A DNA stretch of 64,000 nucleotides from Rhodospirillales bacterium (GTDB lineage Bacteria; Pseudomonadota; Alphaproteobacteria; Rhodospirillales; Casp-alpha2). Every line of letters begins with the position of its first letter. Within the stretch, counting starts at the first letter, position 1. The notes under the pieces were generated by a model. It was not told the DNA's origin. It ran no database searches and saw only the letters and a program-made list of their open reading frames with translations. Below, piece after piece: positions 35,672 to 44,438 of this stretch. Location of the stretch: assembly GCA_023145215.1 (NCBI GenBank), contig JAGLED010000020.1:18625-82624 (forward strand), read 5' to 3'. The position numbers and the translations under genes were made by a program.

Positions 35672-36754
35672 ATGAGCGAACTGGACCCCCGCACAGCCCT
35701 TTTGATCGGCGCCCTTGTTGTCGGCGTCGGCTTTGGTGCGATTGCCCGTTTGAGCGCGTTTTGCTTCCGCTCGGCGGTGCTTGAACTGCTGGCGCGCCGT
35801 GTCGGTTTCCAGGTGCGCGCGTGGGCGGTGGCCATCGCGACGGCGGTTGCCGCGACGCAGATCATGGTCTGGTTCGACATCGTCGACCTTTCGGGAAGCG
35901 TCTATCTGTCGTCGAGCCTGATGTGGCTGACGCTGATTGTCGGCGGTGTGCTGTTCGGGATCGGGATGATCCTGGCGCGCGGCTGCGGCGCGCGGCACAT
36001 GGTCCTTCTGGCGAGCGGCAACCTGCGTTCGGCGGTCGTGCTGTCGGTGTTGGGTATCGTCGCCTACATGACGCTCCGGGGGATCCTGGCGATCCCGCGC
36101 ACCTCGCTTGAAGGGGTGGGGACGATCGATCTTTCGGCGCTCGGTTACGATTCCCAGTCTCTTGCCGCGCTCTCGGGCGGGTCGGACATCCTGCCACTTG
36201 CCGTTGCCGGCCTGTTCATCGCCGTGGCGGGGATGATGGTGGTCCGCAACGGCATCGATAATCGTATCTGGCCGGCGCTGACCGGTTTGGGTGTCGGTGC
36301 GTTGATCGCGGCGGGCTGGTACGTCACCGGCGTCCTCGGTTTCGACGAGTTCGAACCTGTGCGGACGGAATCGTTGACTTTTACCGCGCCGGTCGGGAAC
36401 GCCATCCAATACCTGATGACCTATACCGGTGCCACCGCCGACTTTGGGATCGTCGCCGTCGGCGGCGTTATCCTGGGCTCTTTCGCCATCGCCATCAGCC
36501 GCGGCGAGTGGGAACTGCAGGGGTTCGAAACCCCGCACCAGTTGCTGCGCTACACGCTGGGTGGCGCGCTAATGGGCTTCGGCGGCATTCTGGCGCTGGG
36601 CTGCACCGTGGGCGAGGGGCTGTCGGGCCTCAGCACGCTGTCCGTGGGTTCGATCCTCGCAGTCGTTTCCATCGTCATCGGTGCCGTCGTCGGCGACATT
36701 CTTGTGCGCCGTGAATTCTCGCCCCGTGCGGCCAAGGTCCAGCCGGCCGAATAA
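35672..36754 (+). CDS. YeeE/YedE-family sulfur-compound transporter
   Basis: A 360-residue polytopic membrane protein with about nine to ten hydrophobic segments and two copies of the sulf_transp unit. The conserved cysteines are in RLSAFCFRSAV (first helix), ARGCGARHMVLLASGNLRS and ALGCTVGEGLSGLSTLSVGS. In the thiosulfate transporter TsuA such cysteines relay thiosulfate. At the head of the sox cluster, import or export of thiosulfate or another sulfur species is the natural role. I chose ATG 35672 (MSELDPRT) behind AGAGAG; an ATG at 35645 is possible. It follows the AT-rich palindrome at 35612. Confidence 0.88.
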   Translation: MSELDPRTALLIGALVVGVGFGAIARLSAFCFRSAVLELLARRVGFQVRAWAVAIATAVAATQIMVWFDIVDLSGSVYLSSSLMWLTLIVGGVLFGIGMILARGCGARHMVLLASGNLRSAVVLSVLGIVAYMTLRGILAIPRTSLEGVGTIDLSALGYDSQSLAALSGGSDILPLAVAGLFIAVAGMMVVRNGIDNRIWPALTGLGVGALIAAGWYVTGVLGFDEFEPVRTESLTFTAPVGNAIQYLMTYTGATADFGIVAVGGVILGSFAIAISRGEWELQGFETPHQLLRYTLGGALMGFGGILALGCTVGEGLSGLSTLSVGSILAVVSIVIGAVVGDILVRREFSPRAAKVQPAE

Positions 36755-36824
36755 GCCCAAGCTCGATTTCATATTCGATTTTTCTTAAGTGTTGCGTCAT
36801 ACTCCCTGTTCAGGGGAGGACAAC

Positions 36825-37775
36825 ATGCGCACGCTCATAGCCATTCTGTTTGCCGTTTTACTGGGCCACGCCGCCGTCGCGAGCCAGGACATCCCGGACC
36901 AATACCCGGGCTCGATGCTTTATTCGAAGCCGGTCGAAGTCATTCCGCATGTCTGGTCGGCGATCGGTGCGACGTCGCCGCCGACGTACGAGAACGCCGG
37001 CCACAACAACAACCTCAGTTTTATCGTCACCGGCGACGGGGTTGTCGTCGTCAACGGTGGGGGCGCCTACCTGCTGGCCAAAGCGCTACACGACGAGATC
37101 AAGAAGATCACCGACCAGCCCGTAAAACTGGTGATCAACGAGAACGGGCAGGGCCATGCCATGCTGGGGAACAGCTATTGGATCGAGCAGGACGTCCCGA
37201 TCCTCGCCCACGTCGATGCCAAGCACGAATTCGACGACCGCGCGCGGCAGATCCTCGACGGCGCCAAGGCGAGCCTCAAGGAGCGTGCGGAAGGGACGCG
37301 CATTCAGGGCCCGACCGAAACGTTTGAAGATAAAAAAGTGATCGAGATGGGCGACTTCCGGATCGAGGTGTTACATCTCGGGCCCGCGCATAGCCCGGGC
37401 GATATTCAGGTCTGGCTGCCGGAACAGTCCCTCGTGATCGCCGGCGACATGGCCTTCCACGAGCGGCTTCTGCCGATCTTCGACGAGACCGGCACCAAGG
37501 CCTGGGTCGAAACCTGGGAGGGACCGTTCGAGGCACTGAACGCAACCTATGTCATACCCGGCCACGGCCACCCGACCAACATGGCGCAGGTCCGGCGCTA
37601 CACCCACGACTATCTGGTCTATCTGCGCGGCAAGATCGCCGAGCATCTGGAGAAGGGCGGTGGGCTCGACGACGCCTATTACGTCGACCAGTCGCCTTAT
37701 AAGCATCTGGATACGTTCGACGAGCTGGCGACGCGCAACGCCGGGCGGGTTTTTGTGCAGATGGAGTTCGAGTGA
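36825..37775 (+). CDS. Periplasmic MBL-fold protein of the sox cluster (SoxH-like), altered metal motif
   Basis: A 316-residue protein with an N-terminal signal peptide (MRTLIAILFAVLLGHAAVA) and a metallo-beta-lactamase fold. SoxH and related MBL proteins accompany many sox clusters, with no settled reaction. The usual HxHxDH metal motif is replaced: where NTHWHGDHIGGN would be expected, the chain reads NENGQGHAMLGN. Later ligand positions are kept (LGPAHSPGD; IAGDMAF; PGHGHP). It may bind a single metal or none, or use Asn/Gln. ATG 36825 follows GGGGAGGA. The soxF gene is convergent, 2 bp after the stop. Confidence 0.85.
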   Translation: MRTLIAILFAVLLGHAAVASQDIPDQYPGSMLYSKPVEVIPHVWSAIGATSPPTYENAGHNNNLSFIVTGDGVVVVNGGGAYLLAKALHDEIKKITDQPVKLVINENGQGHAMLGNSYWIEQDVPILAHVDAKHEFDDRARQILDGAKASLKERAEGTRIQGPTETFEDKKVIEMGDFRIEVLHLGPAHSPGDIQVWLPEQSLVIAGDMAFHERLLPIFDETGTKAWVETWEGPFEALNATYVIPGHGHPTNMAQVRRYTHDYLVYLRGKIAEHLEKGGGLDDAYYVDQSPYKHLDTFDELATRNAGRVFVQMEFE

Positions 37776-37777
37776 AA

Positions 37778-39061
37778 TCAGCCCCAGATTTCGTGCTTGA
37801 TTTGCTTGAGCCAGGCTTCCGTGAAATCGGCGTCGGCCTGGCGTTCGTCTATCGATGCACCGAGTTCCGAAAAGTTGGTGCTGTCGCGCACCACATGGCC
37901 GTCCTCGAAGACATAGGTGGCGCCGAGGCGGACCCCGTAATCCGGCGCCGCCAGCGAATAGCAGTTGGCGATCCACGACGGCACCGGCGCGGCATCGCCC
38001 GCCAGTTCGGCGGCGATGGCGGCAATCGCCACGCGCGCCTGGCTGGCGGCGGTCGAGCCCGCTTTGGGAAGCGGATCGGCGAACGCGGCGTCGCCGATGA
38101 CGTAGACGTCCGGCAGCAGCGTCGATGCGAAGGTGCGAATGTCGACCGGACACCAACCGGTTTCGTCCGCGGCGCCCGCATCGATGGCGATCTTGCCCGC
38201 CGTCTGCGGCGGGATGACGTTGAGCACGTCGGCCTTGATCTCTTCGAAGTCGGTGAACGCGGTCAGCGTTTCCGGATCGACCTCGCGCACGACCCCGTCT
38301 TCGGCGATGGAGCGGTATTCGACGATATCGGGATAAAGCGCCTCCCACGCTTCGGTGAACAGATCCTGAAACGGGAACTCGTCCTTGGCGTCGAGGATCA
38401 GGAGCCGCGCGCCCGGTTTGTGTTTCTTGAGATAACCCGCGACCAGGCATGCGCGCTCGGCCGGCGCCGGTGGGCAGCGATAGGGCGCCGGCGGCATCGT
38501 CATCACGAACAGGCCACCATCGGGCATCGCCTGCAACTGACGCCTCAAAAGATCCGTCTGCGGCCCCGCCTTCCAGGCGTGCGGCACCCGATCGGCGGTG
38601 TCGTGGGAAATGCCCTCGATGGCGGCGTAGTCGAGCGCCACACCCGGCGACAGGATCAGTTTGTCGTAGCCGATCCGGCGGCCGCTCCTGGTCGTTACGA
38701 TGTGCTTGTCCGCGTCGATCCCGATCGCGGGGTCGTGGGCGACCCCAATCCCGTGCGCCTTGATCGCGTCATAGCCGACTTCGATCGACGCCAGTTCGGT
38801 GTGACCGGCGATCACCGAGTTGCTGCCGGGGCACATCCAGAATTTCGCCTGATCGGTGAGCAGTGTTATTTGGGCGTTCGGGAAAGCCGCTTTCGCCGCG
38901 CGGGCCGCCGCGGCACCGCCGAAGCCGCCGCCGATGACCGCGATTCGCAATTTATCCGACGCCAGCGCCGGGCCGCCGCCCGCCATTGCCGGACCGGCGG
39001 CCGCGACGAATGCGGCGCCCGTGAGCATCATGTCGCGTCGACTGAGGGGCATTCCGGTCAT
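37778..39061 (-). CDS. soxF: Flavoprotein of sulfide dehydrogenase type (SoxF/FccB)
   Basis: A 427-residue periplasmic flavoprotein. A Tat signal opens it (LSRRDMMLTGAAFVAAAGPAMA), followed by an FAD Rossmann motif (IAVIGGGFGGAAAARAA) and the FccB pattern KFWMCPGSNSVIAGH near residue 80. A second Cys lies in APYRCPPAPAERAC, the FAD-binding C-terminal part is DVYVIGDAAFADPLPKAGSTAASQA, and the C-terminal domain is typical of flavocytochrome c. FccB oxidises sulfide and passes electrons to a cytochrome subunit; SoxF is its sox-cluster counterpart. The cytochrome partner (SoxE/FccA) is not seen. It is the only sox structural gene read leftward, divergent from soxS across 66 bp. Confidence 0.9.
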   Translation of the reverse strand: MTGMPLSRRDMMLTGAAFVAAAGPAMAGGGPALASDKLRIAVIGGGFGGAAAARAAKAAFPNAQITLLTDQAKFWMCPGSNSVIAGHTELASIEVGYDAIKAHGIGVAHDPAIGIDADKHIVTTRSGRRIGYDKLILSPGVALDYAAIEGISHDTADRVPHAWKAGPQTDLLRRQLQAMPDGGLFVMTMPPAPYRCPPAPAERACLVAGYLKKHKPGARLLILDAKDEFPFQDLFTEAWEALYPDIVEYRSIAEDGVVREVDPETLTAFTDFEEIKADVLNVIPPQTAGKIAIDAGAADETGWCPVDIRTFASTLLPDVYVIGDAAFADPLPKAGSTAASQARVAIAAIAAELAGDAAPVPSWIANCYSLAAPDYGVRLGATYVFEDGHVVRDSTNFSELGASIDERQADADFTEAWLKQIKHEIWG

Positions 39062-39127
39062 GTCGTTTCCAATCCGGTCCGTCCAGGCACTTGCGGCGGC
39101 CGCGTAATGAACTGATATATCCGCACC

Positions 39128-39511
39128 ATGGGCATGAAATCGATCCTATCCCGATGGCCGGGTTTCGCAATCGCGCTGATGCTCGGTTGCTGGGTCCTGA
39201 CGGCTGAAAGCGCCGAACTGGTGATGTTCGAGACCCGGACCTGCCCGTGGTGCCTGCGTTGGCACGCGGAGATCGGTCCGGTGTATCCGAACACGCCGGA
39301 AGCGGCGTGCGCGCCGCTGCGCCGTGTCGATATCGACGAGCCGCTGCCCGCGGATCTGACCGATATTTCCCCCATCGTTTTTACTCCGACTTTCGTTGTC
39401 GTCGAGAACGGCAAGGAAATATCCAGGCTGGTGGGATATCCGGGCGAGGATTTTTTCTGGCCGCTTCTGGCACGGGAACTTGTCAAACTCCCCGAACCCT
39501 GTCCAAACTAA
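39128..39511 (+). CDS. soxS: Thioredoxin-like protein SoxS
   Basis: A 127-residue exported thioredoxin-fold protein. A hydrophobic N-terminus (residues about 11-27) is followed at once by the redox motif CPWC (Cys39, Cys42) in FETRTCPWCLRWHAEIG, and a cis-Pro segment VFTPTFVVVENGKEISRLVGY. SoxS keeps the Sox system active by reducing SoxY. It starts 66 bp from the divergent soxF and ends 17 bp before the inverted repeat in the soxX promoter. ATG 39128 or 39134 are both possible. Confidence 0.88.
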   Translation: MGMKSILSRWPGFAIALMLGCWVLTAESAELVMFETRTCPWCLRWHAEIGPVYPNTPEAACAPLRRVDIDEPLPADLTDISPIVFTPTFVVVENGKEISRLVGYPGEDFFWPLLARELVKLPEPCPN

Positions 39512-39528
39512 AGGTGGGTGAGACATAC

Positions 39529-39567
39529 TCATATTCAATGTTGATATATAGTATTTTTTGAATATGA
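39529..39567. promoter_or_regulatory. Inverted-repeat operator in the soxX promoter
   Basis: TCATATTCAA (39529-39538) and TTGAATATGA (39558-39567) are perfect 10-bp arms with 19 bases between. The heptamers CATATTC and GAATATG start exactly 30 bp apart, about three helical turns, the same spacing as before soxC. Each outer half-site is followed inward by TATA-rich DNA that could be a second, weaker half or a -10 box. It is a probable double operator for the ArsR/BigR-type repressor. Confidence 0.7.
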
Positions 39568-39678
39568 TGATCACAGGGGAGCGACGATCGTTATTGCACG
39601 GGCAGTGCAGGGCGGTTCCATACGCAAGGGGAATGATCGCTCCTGAATGAGGCACTTTAATCGGGAGGCGATTGCCCT

Positions 39679-40131
39679 ATGCCAAGTTTGAAAACATTGA
39701 TACCGGCCATTGCCGCTAGCGTTTTGCTGGCGGGCACGGCCACTGCCGGCGATCTTGTTTCGTACAAAGTCGTCGACTACGGAATCCCCAGCTCCCTGAC
39801 CGGTAAGGCAGGCGACGCCGCTGCGGGTGAAAAGACCTTCGTCAACCGCAAGCTCGGCAATTGCCTGGCCTGTCACCAGGTGACGAAGCTGTCGGCCCAT
39901 CCGTTCCACGGTGAAATCGGCCCGTCCCTCGACGGCGTTGCGGAACGCTACGAAGAGCCGCAACTGCGCCTTCAGGTGGTCAACGCCAAGGAGATCAACC
40001 CGGATACCATCATGCCGGCGTTCTACCGCACCGAGGGCCTGCACCGGGTGTTGAAGAATTTCAAAGGTAAGCCGGTCCTGACTGCCGAACAGGTCGAGGA
40101 TGTGGTGGCGTACCTGAAGACCCTCAAATAA
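39679..40131 (+). CDS. soxX: Sulfur-oxidation c-type cytochrome SoxX
   Basis: A 150-residue periplasmic monoheme cytochrome. It has a Sec signal (about residues 1-23), heme attachment CLACH at Cys62-Cys65-His66, and probable Met112 as the sixth ligand (DTIMPAFYRTEG). SoxX pairs with SoxA to join thiosulfate oxidatively to the SoxY cysteine. It is first in the soxXYZA run, with 22 bp to soxY. ATG 39679 follows GGGAGGCG. Transcription probably starts near the inverted repeat at 39529-39567. Confidence 0.95.
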   Translation: MPSLKTLIPAIAASVLLAGTATAGDLVSYKVVDYGIPSSLTGKAGDAAAGEKTFVNRKLGNCLACHQVTKLSAHPFHGEIGPSLDGVAERYEEPQLRLQVVNAKEINPDTIMPAFYRTEGLHRVLKNFKGKPVLTAEQVEDVVAYLKTLK

Positions 40132-40153
40132 GCACGAAGCAAGAGGAACAAAC

Positions 40154-40636
40154 ATGTCCACGAAACAAGCACTTTCAGCATTGTCGCGCCGCGAGGCGCT
40201 TCTGCTGGCGGCCGGGGCGACGATCGTTGCCGCCGGTGGTGTCGTTCTGAAAAGCGGCACGGCGCACGCCGACCAGAAGATGGTCGACGAAGCGGTTATG
40301 AAACTGATCGGCGACAAGAAGCCGGCGGAGGGCAAGATCACCCTTGAGTTGCCGCAGATCGCCGAAAACGGCAACACGGTGCCGGTCGGCGTCACAGTCG
40401 ACAGCCCGATGACCGCCGACAACTACGTCAAGGTCGTTCACCTGTTCGCCGACGGCAACCCGGCGCCGGAAGTGGCGTCGCTGCACTTCACGCCGATGAG
40501 CGGCAAGGCCTCGGCGTCGACGCGTATCCGTCTCGCCGGCACGCAGAACATCGTCGCGGTCGCCGAAATGAGCGACGGCAGCGTGTTCCGGGCGCAACAG
40601 GAAGTCAAAGTCACCATCGGCGGCTGCGGCGGCTGA
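40154..40636 (+). CDS. soxY: Sulfur-carrier protein SoxY
   Basis: A 160-residue carrier that holds the sulfur substrate on its C-terminal cysteine. The end of the chain is GGCGG, the SoxY signature. A Tat signal (LSRREALLLAAGATIVAAGG) exports it, presumably folded with SoxZ, which lacks a signal of its own. The immunoglobulin-like body is seen in ITLELPQIAENGNTVPVGV. It lies between soxX and soxZ with about 20-bp gaps. Confidence 0.97.
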   Translation: MSTKQALSALSRREALLLAAGATIVAAGGVVLKSGTAHADQKMVDEAVMKLIGDKKPAEGKITLELPQIAENGNTVPVGVTVDSPMTADNYVKVVHLFADGNPAPEVASLHFTPMSGKASASTRIRLAGTQNIVAVAEMSDGSVFRAQQEVKVTIGGCGG

Positions 40637-40657
40637 CGCGAGATATAGGAGAGTATC

Positions 40658-40987
40658 ATGGCTAAAGGTGTGAAACCCCGCGTTCGCGTTCCCGGTAAGG
40701 CCGCGAAAGGCGAAATCATCGAGATCAAAACCCTGATCTCGCACAACATGGAATCGGGCCGCCGTAAAGGTAAGGACGGCAAGCTGATCCCCAGAAGCAT
40801 CATCAACAAGATGGAAGTGACGTTCAACGGCAAGCCGGTGTTCACCGCCGACTGGCATCCTGCCATCTCGGCGAACCCGTATATGTCTTTCTTCGCCAAG
40901 GTCGAGGAAAGCGGTGAGTTTGCCTTCAAATGGACTGACGACGACGGATCGATCTACGAGAAAACCGCGAAGATCACCGTCGGCTGA
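40658..40987 (+). CDS. soxZ: SoxYZ complex subunit SoxZ
   Basis: A 109-residue partner of SoxY. The start KPRVRVPGKAAKGEIIEIKTLISHNMESG and FNGKPVFTADWHPAISANPYMSFF are typical, and the length matches the family. It has no signal peptide and is carried to the periplasm with SoxY through the Tat system. It forms the scaffold that positions the SoxY cysteine arm. It starts 21 bp after soxY and 33 bp before soxA. Confidence 0.97.
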   Translation: MAKGVKPRVRVPGKAAKGEIIEIKTLISHNMESGRRKGKDGKLIPRSIINKMEVTFNGKPVFTADWHPAISANPYMSFFAKVEESGEFAFKWTDDDGSIYEKTAKITVG

Positions 40988-41020
40988 TCGGAAAACCAGA
41001 AAAAACGGGAGGCAACACTC

Positions 41021-41830
41021 ATGAAAACGAACTGGAACCGAATCACGCTGATCGCCGCGGCCTGCGCCGTGTGCGTCGGCGTGTTCGCCACTTCGGCCAA
41101 TGCCACGGACTGGGGACCCTATCAGGTCGACGACCGTCGTAGCGGCTACACCTACATGACCGACGAAAGCCGGGCCATGCAGGTCGACAGCTTCCAGAAC
41201 CCGGGCATGATCTGGGTCGAGCAGGGCGCCGATCTGTGGAACGAAACCAACGGCAAGGCGGGGAAATCCTGCGCCAGCTGCCACGGTGATGCGACTGAGA
41301 GCATGAAGGGCGTCGCGGCGCGCTATCCCGTCTATGACGAGAAAGCCAAGAAGCTGCAGAACGTCGAGACGCGGATCAATACGTGTCTCGAAAAGAACAT
41401 GCAGGCCGAGCCTTACAAGTGGGAATCGAAGGAAATGCTCTCGATGACCACGTTCATCAATAACCAGTCGCTTGGCATGCCGGTCGATGTGAAAATCGAC
41501 GGCGCCGCCGCCGAATGGTACGAGAAGGGCAAGGCGTTCTATTACGAGCGCCGCGGTCAGCTCGACATGGCGTGCAAACACTGCCACGAAGACAACGCGG
41601 GCGGTATCATCCGCGCCAACACCCTGTCGCAGGGCCAGGCCAACGGATTCCCGACCTACCGTCTGAAATGGCAGAAAGTCGGCTCGTTGCACCGCCGTTT
41701 CCGGGGGTGCAACAAGCAGGTCCGTTCGGCCCCGTTCGGTAACGGCTCGGACGAGTACCTGGCGCTCGAACTCTACGTCAAATGGCGTGGACGCGGGTTG
41801 CCGGTGGAAACGCCCGCAGTGCGCAACTGA
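41021..41830 (+). CDS. soxA: Diheme cytochrome SoxA (L-cysteine S-thiosulfotransferase subunit)
   Basis: A 269-residue periplasmic cytochrome. A Sec signal covers about residues 1-29. Two heme motifs are present: CASCH at Cys84-Cys87-His88 and CKHCH at Cys185-Cys188-His189, so this is the diheme type. Cys230 in RRFRGCNKQVRS is the active-site cysteine that carries the persulfide ligand. With SoxX it catalyses the first step of thiosulfate oxidation. A hairpin with a T-rich tail follows the stop, which may lower expression of soxB relative to soxXYZA. Confidence 0.96.
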   Translation: MKTNWNRITLIAAACAVCVGVFATSANATDWGPYQVDDRRSGYTYMTDESRAMQVDSFQNPGMIWVEQGADLWNETNGKAGKSCASCHGDATESMKGVAARYPVYDEKAKKLQNVETRINTCLEKNMQAEPYKWESKEMLSMTTFINNQSLGMPVDVKIDGAAAEWYEKGKAFYYERRGQLDMACKHCHEDNAGGIIRANTLSQGQANGFPTYRLKWQKVGSLHRRFRGCNKQVRSAPFGNGSDEYLALELYVKWRGRGLPVETPAVRN

Positions 41831-41848
41831 TTTAAGCCTCAACCTGAT

Positions 41849-41888
41849 CGGAGGGGCGTCTGCGTCCCTCCGGTCGTTCTTTCTTTTC
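41849..41888 (+). terminator. Hairpin between soxA and soxB, possible attenuator
   Basis: CGGAGGG (41849-41855) and CCCTCCG (41866-41872) form a perfect 7-bp stem with a 10-base loop, followed by GTCGTTCTTTCTTTTCG. It lies 18 bp after the soxA stop. Because soxB has no other clear promoter in the 86-bp gap, it may be a partial terminator or an mRNA stabiliser. Confidence 0.55.
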
Positions 41889-41916
41889 GTCATTTTCTAG
41901 TTAGAGGGTCTGCGCC

Positions 41917-43605
41917 GTGATATCCCGTCGCGAATTCTTCCATCTTGCCGCCGCCACGGCCGCCGTTGCCGGTTCCGCCATGCCCTTCAGCCGCGTTATG
42001 GCGCAGCAGAAGATCGACCAGGCCAGCATTCTCGACTTCGAAGCGATGGGCCAGGTGACGCTGCTGCATTTCACCGACATGCACGCGCAGCTGACGCCGA
42101 TCTATTTCCGCGAACCCTCGGTTAACATCGGAGTCGGCGAGGTCGAGGGCCTGCCGCCGCATATCACGGGCAAGGATTTCCTTGGCCACTACGGCATCAA
42201 GCCGGGTACGCCCGAGGCCTATGCGCTGTCGAGCCACGATTTCACTTCGCTCGCCAAGGAATACGGCCGCGTCGGCGGTGTCGACCGGATGATGACCCTG
42301 GTCAAGGCGGTGCGCGCCGAACGCCCGAACAATACGTTGTTCCTGGACGGTGGCGACACCTGGCAGGGCTCTCTGACGTCGCTCGAAACCCAGGGCGAGG
42401 ACATGGTCAAGATCCAGAATGCCATGGGCCTCGACGCGATGACCGCGCACTGGGAATTCACCTACGGCCAGGATCGTGTGCAGGAACTCAAGGACATGCT
42501 CGAGTTTCCGTTCCTTGCCGGTAACGTCACCGATACCGAATGGCAGGAGCCGGTCTTCGAATCCACCGCATGGTTCGAGCGCGGCGGCGTGAAGATTGCC
42601 GTCGTCGGCCAGGCGTTCCCGTACACCCCGGTCGCCAACCCGCGCTACATGATCCCGAACTGGTCGTTCGGCATCAACGAGAAGATGGTCCGTCAGCACG
42701 TCGAAAAAGCCCGCGCCGAAGGGGCCGAACTTGTCGTCCTGCTGTCGCACAACGGCTTCGACGTGGACCGCAAGCTGGCCAGCCAGATCGACGGCATCGA
42801 CGTCATTCTGACCGGCCACACCCACGACGCGTTGCCGAAGGTCGAAATCGTCAACAACACCATTCTCGTTGCGTCGGGCAGCCACGGGAAATTCCTGTCG
42901 CGTCTCGATCTCGATGTGAAGGACAAGAAAGTCGCGGCCTATCGCTTCAAGCTGATGCCGGTGTTCTCGGACGTCATCGAACCGGACGCCGAAATGACGG
43001 CCCTGATCGACAACATCCGTGCGCCATTCAAGGACGAGCTGGATAAAGTGCTCGGCGTCACCGATACCACGCTTTACCGCCGCGGCAACTTCAACGGCAC
43101 CTTCGACGACCTGATCTGTCAGGCGTTGCTGGAAGAGCGCGACGCCGAAATCGCGCTGTCGCCGGGCTTCCGCTGGGGCTCCTCGTTGCTGCCGGGTCAG
43201 GAAATCACGATGGAGCACGTCCATCACCACACCTCGATCACGTACCCGAACGTCTACCGGACCGAGATGAAGGGCTCCTTCATCAAGGAGATACTCGAAG
43301 ACGTCGCCGACAACCTGTTCAACAAGGACCCCTACTATCAGCAGGGCGGGGACATGGTTCGCGTCGGTGGGATGAGCTACACCATCGACGTCGACAAGGA
43401 AATCGGATCGCGGATCTCGGACATGACGACCCTCAAGGACGGCAAGCCCATCGATCCCGATCGCAACTATGTCGTCGCCGGTTGGGCATCGGTCAACGAA
43501 GGAACCGAGGGGCCGCCGGCTTACGACCTCGTTGCCGGGTACATCTCCAAGAAAAAGACCATCACCGTGCCCGAGAACCAGAACGTCAAGGTTCGGGGTG
43601 CTTAA
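41917..43605 (+). CDS. soxB: Thiosulfohydrolase SoxB
   Basis: A 562-residue dimanganese hydrolase of the 5'-nucleotidase family that releases sulfate from S-sulfonated SoxY. A Tat signal opens the chain (MISRREFFHLAAATAAVAG). Metal-site motifs are FTDMHAQLTPIYF (Asp and His), LDGGDTWQGS, LLSHNGFDVD and LTGHTHDALP. The C-terminal nucleotidase domain is complete. It starts at GTG 41917 behind an AGAGGG site, and is the sixth sox structural gene on this strand. The CcdA-like gene follows after 32 bp. Confidence 0.97.
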   Translation: MISRREFFHLAAATAAVAGSAMPFSRVMAQQKIDQASILDFEAMGQVTLLHFTDMHAQLTPIYFREPSVNIGVGEVEGLPPHITGKDFLGHYGIKPGTPEAYALSSHDFTSLAKEYGRVGGVDRMMTLVKAVRAERPNNTLFLDGGDTWQGSLTSLETQGEDMVKIQNAMGLDAMTAHWEFTYGQDRVQELKDMLEFPFLAGNVTDTEWQEPVFESTAWFERGGVKIAVVGQAFPYTPVANPRYMIPNWSFGINEKMVRQHVEKARAEGAELVVLLSHNGFDVDRKLASQIDGIDVILTGHTHDALPKVEIVNNTILVASGSHGKFLSRLDLDVKDKKVAAYRFKLMPVFSDVIEPDAEMTALIDNIRAPFKDELDKVLGVTDTTLYRRGNFNGTFDDLICQALLEERDAEIALSPGFRWGSSLLPGQEITMEHVHHHTSITYPNVYRTEMKGSFIKEILEDVADNLFNKDPYYQQGGDMVRVGGMSYTIDVDKEIGSRISDMTTLKDGKPIDPDRNYVVAGWASVNEGTEGPPAYDLVAGYISKKKTITVPENQNVKVRGA

Positions 43606-43637
43606 CCGCGCGCGCGAAGCAACCTTAGGAACGCCAC

Positions 43638-44381
43638 ATGCCAGGGTTTGATGTCGGATTTGCCGGTGCCTTTCTGGCCGGTCTGCTGAGTTTCCTGTCA
43701 CCGTGCATCCTGCCTCTGGTGCCGCCGTACCTGTGTTTCATCGGCGGCGTCAGCCTGTCCGAGATGACCGATGAAAAAGGACCGCCGCCCGGCGCCAACC
43801 GGCGCGTGTTCTTGGCGGCGCTGACGTTCGTCATCGGGTTTTCGCTGGTGTTCATCCTGTTCGGGGCGACGGCGTCGTTCCTGGGCCAGTTGCTGGCGGA
43901 AAACATGCTGTGGATCAGCCGCGTCGCCGGGGTGCTGATCATCGTGATGGGCGTGCACTTCCTGGGCATCGTCAAAATTCCGCTGCTTTACCGCGAGGCG
44001 CGTTTCCATGGGCCGGCCAAGCCGGTTGGCTTGTTCGGCGCGTTTTTGATGGGTCTCGCGTTCGCGTTCGGGTGGACGCCATGCGTCGGCCCGGTGCTGG
44101 CGGCGATCCTCATGATGGCGGGTAGCGAGGAATCGATTGTCCGCGGCACGGCGTTGCTGGGGAGTTACGCCGCCGGGATCGGCATTCCGTTTCTGATCGC
44201 GGCGCTCGCCATCAACCCGTTCCTGCGGGTCATGCCCGGCATTCGCAAACACATGGGCACCATCGAAAAGGTGATCGGCGTTTTCCTGATCGTCACGGGT
44301 GTCCTGTTCCTGACCGGTTCCATCGCCGATATCGCGTACTGGCTTCTGGAAGCGTTCCCGGCGCTGGGCAAGGTCGGCTGA
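43638..44381 (+). CDS. soxV: CcdA/SoxV-type thiol-electron transporter
   Basis: A 247-residue membrane protein with six hydrophobic segments, of the CcdA/DsbD-beta family. The two membrane cysteines are seen in LLSFLSPCILPLVPPYL and AFGWTPCVGPVLAAI. Such proteins pass reducing power from cytoplasmic thioredoxin to periplasmic thioredoxins. In a sox cluster SoxV would recharge SoxW or SoxS, both encoded here. General cytochrome c maturation is the alternative. It follows soxB by 32 bp. Confidence 0.9.
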   Translation: MPGFDVGFAGAFLAGLLSFLSPCILPLVPPYLCFIGGVSLSEMTDEKGPPPGANRRVFLAALTFVIGFSLVFILFGATASFLGQLLAENMLWISRVAGVLIIVMGVHFLGIVKIPLLYREARFHGPAKPVGLFGAFLMGLAFAFGWTPCVGPVLAAILMMAGSEESIVRGTALLGSYAAGIGIPFLIAALAINPFLRVMPGIRKHMGTIEKVIGVFLIVTGVLFLTGSIADIAYWLLEAFPALGKVG

Positions 44382-44388
44382 ACGCTCG

Positions 44389-44428
44389 CCTCGTCCGTCG
44401 AAGCACGGCTGCGCCGCTCGTCAGGATG
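44389..44428. repeat. REP-like palindrome
   Basis: This short GC-rich element reads CCTCGTCCGTCGAAGCACGG ... CCGCTCGTCAGGATG, with an internal CGGC/GCCG hairpin. It is related to the element at 19056-19130. It lies between the convergent soxV and hypothetical genes and may help terminate both. Confidence 0.55.
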
Positions 44429-44438
44429 AAACCGGGCC

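Noticed and set aside
40175..43701. Two long minus-strand open frames (572 and 603 residues) opposite soxY-soxB
   Set aside because: They are antisense shadows with His/Arg/Val-rich composition and no domain. The plus-strand sox genes carry clear heme, Tat and catalytic motifs.
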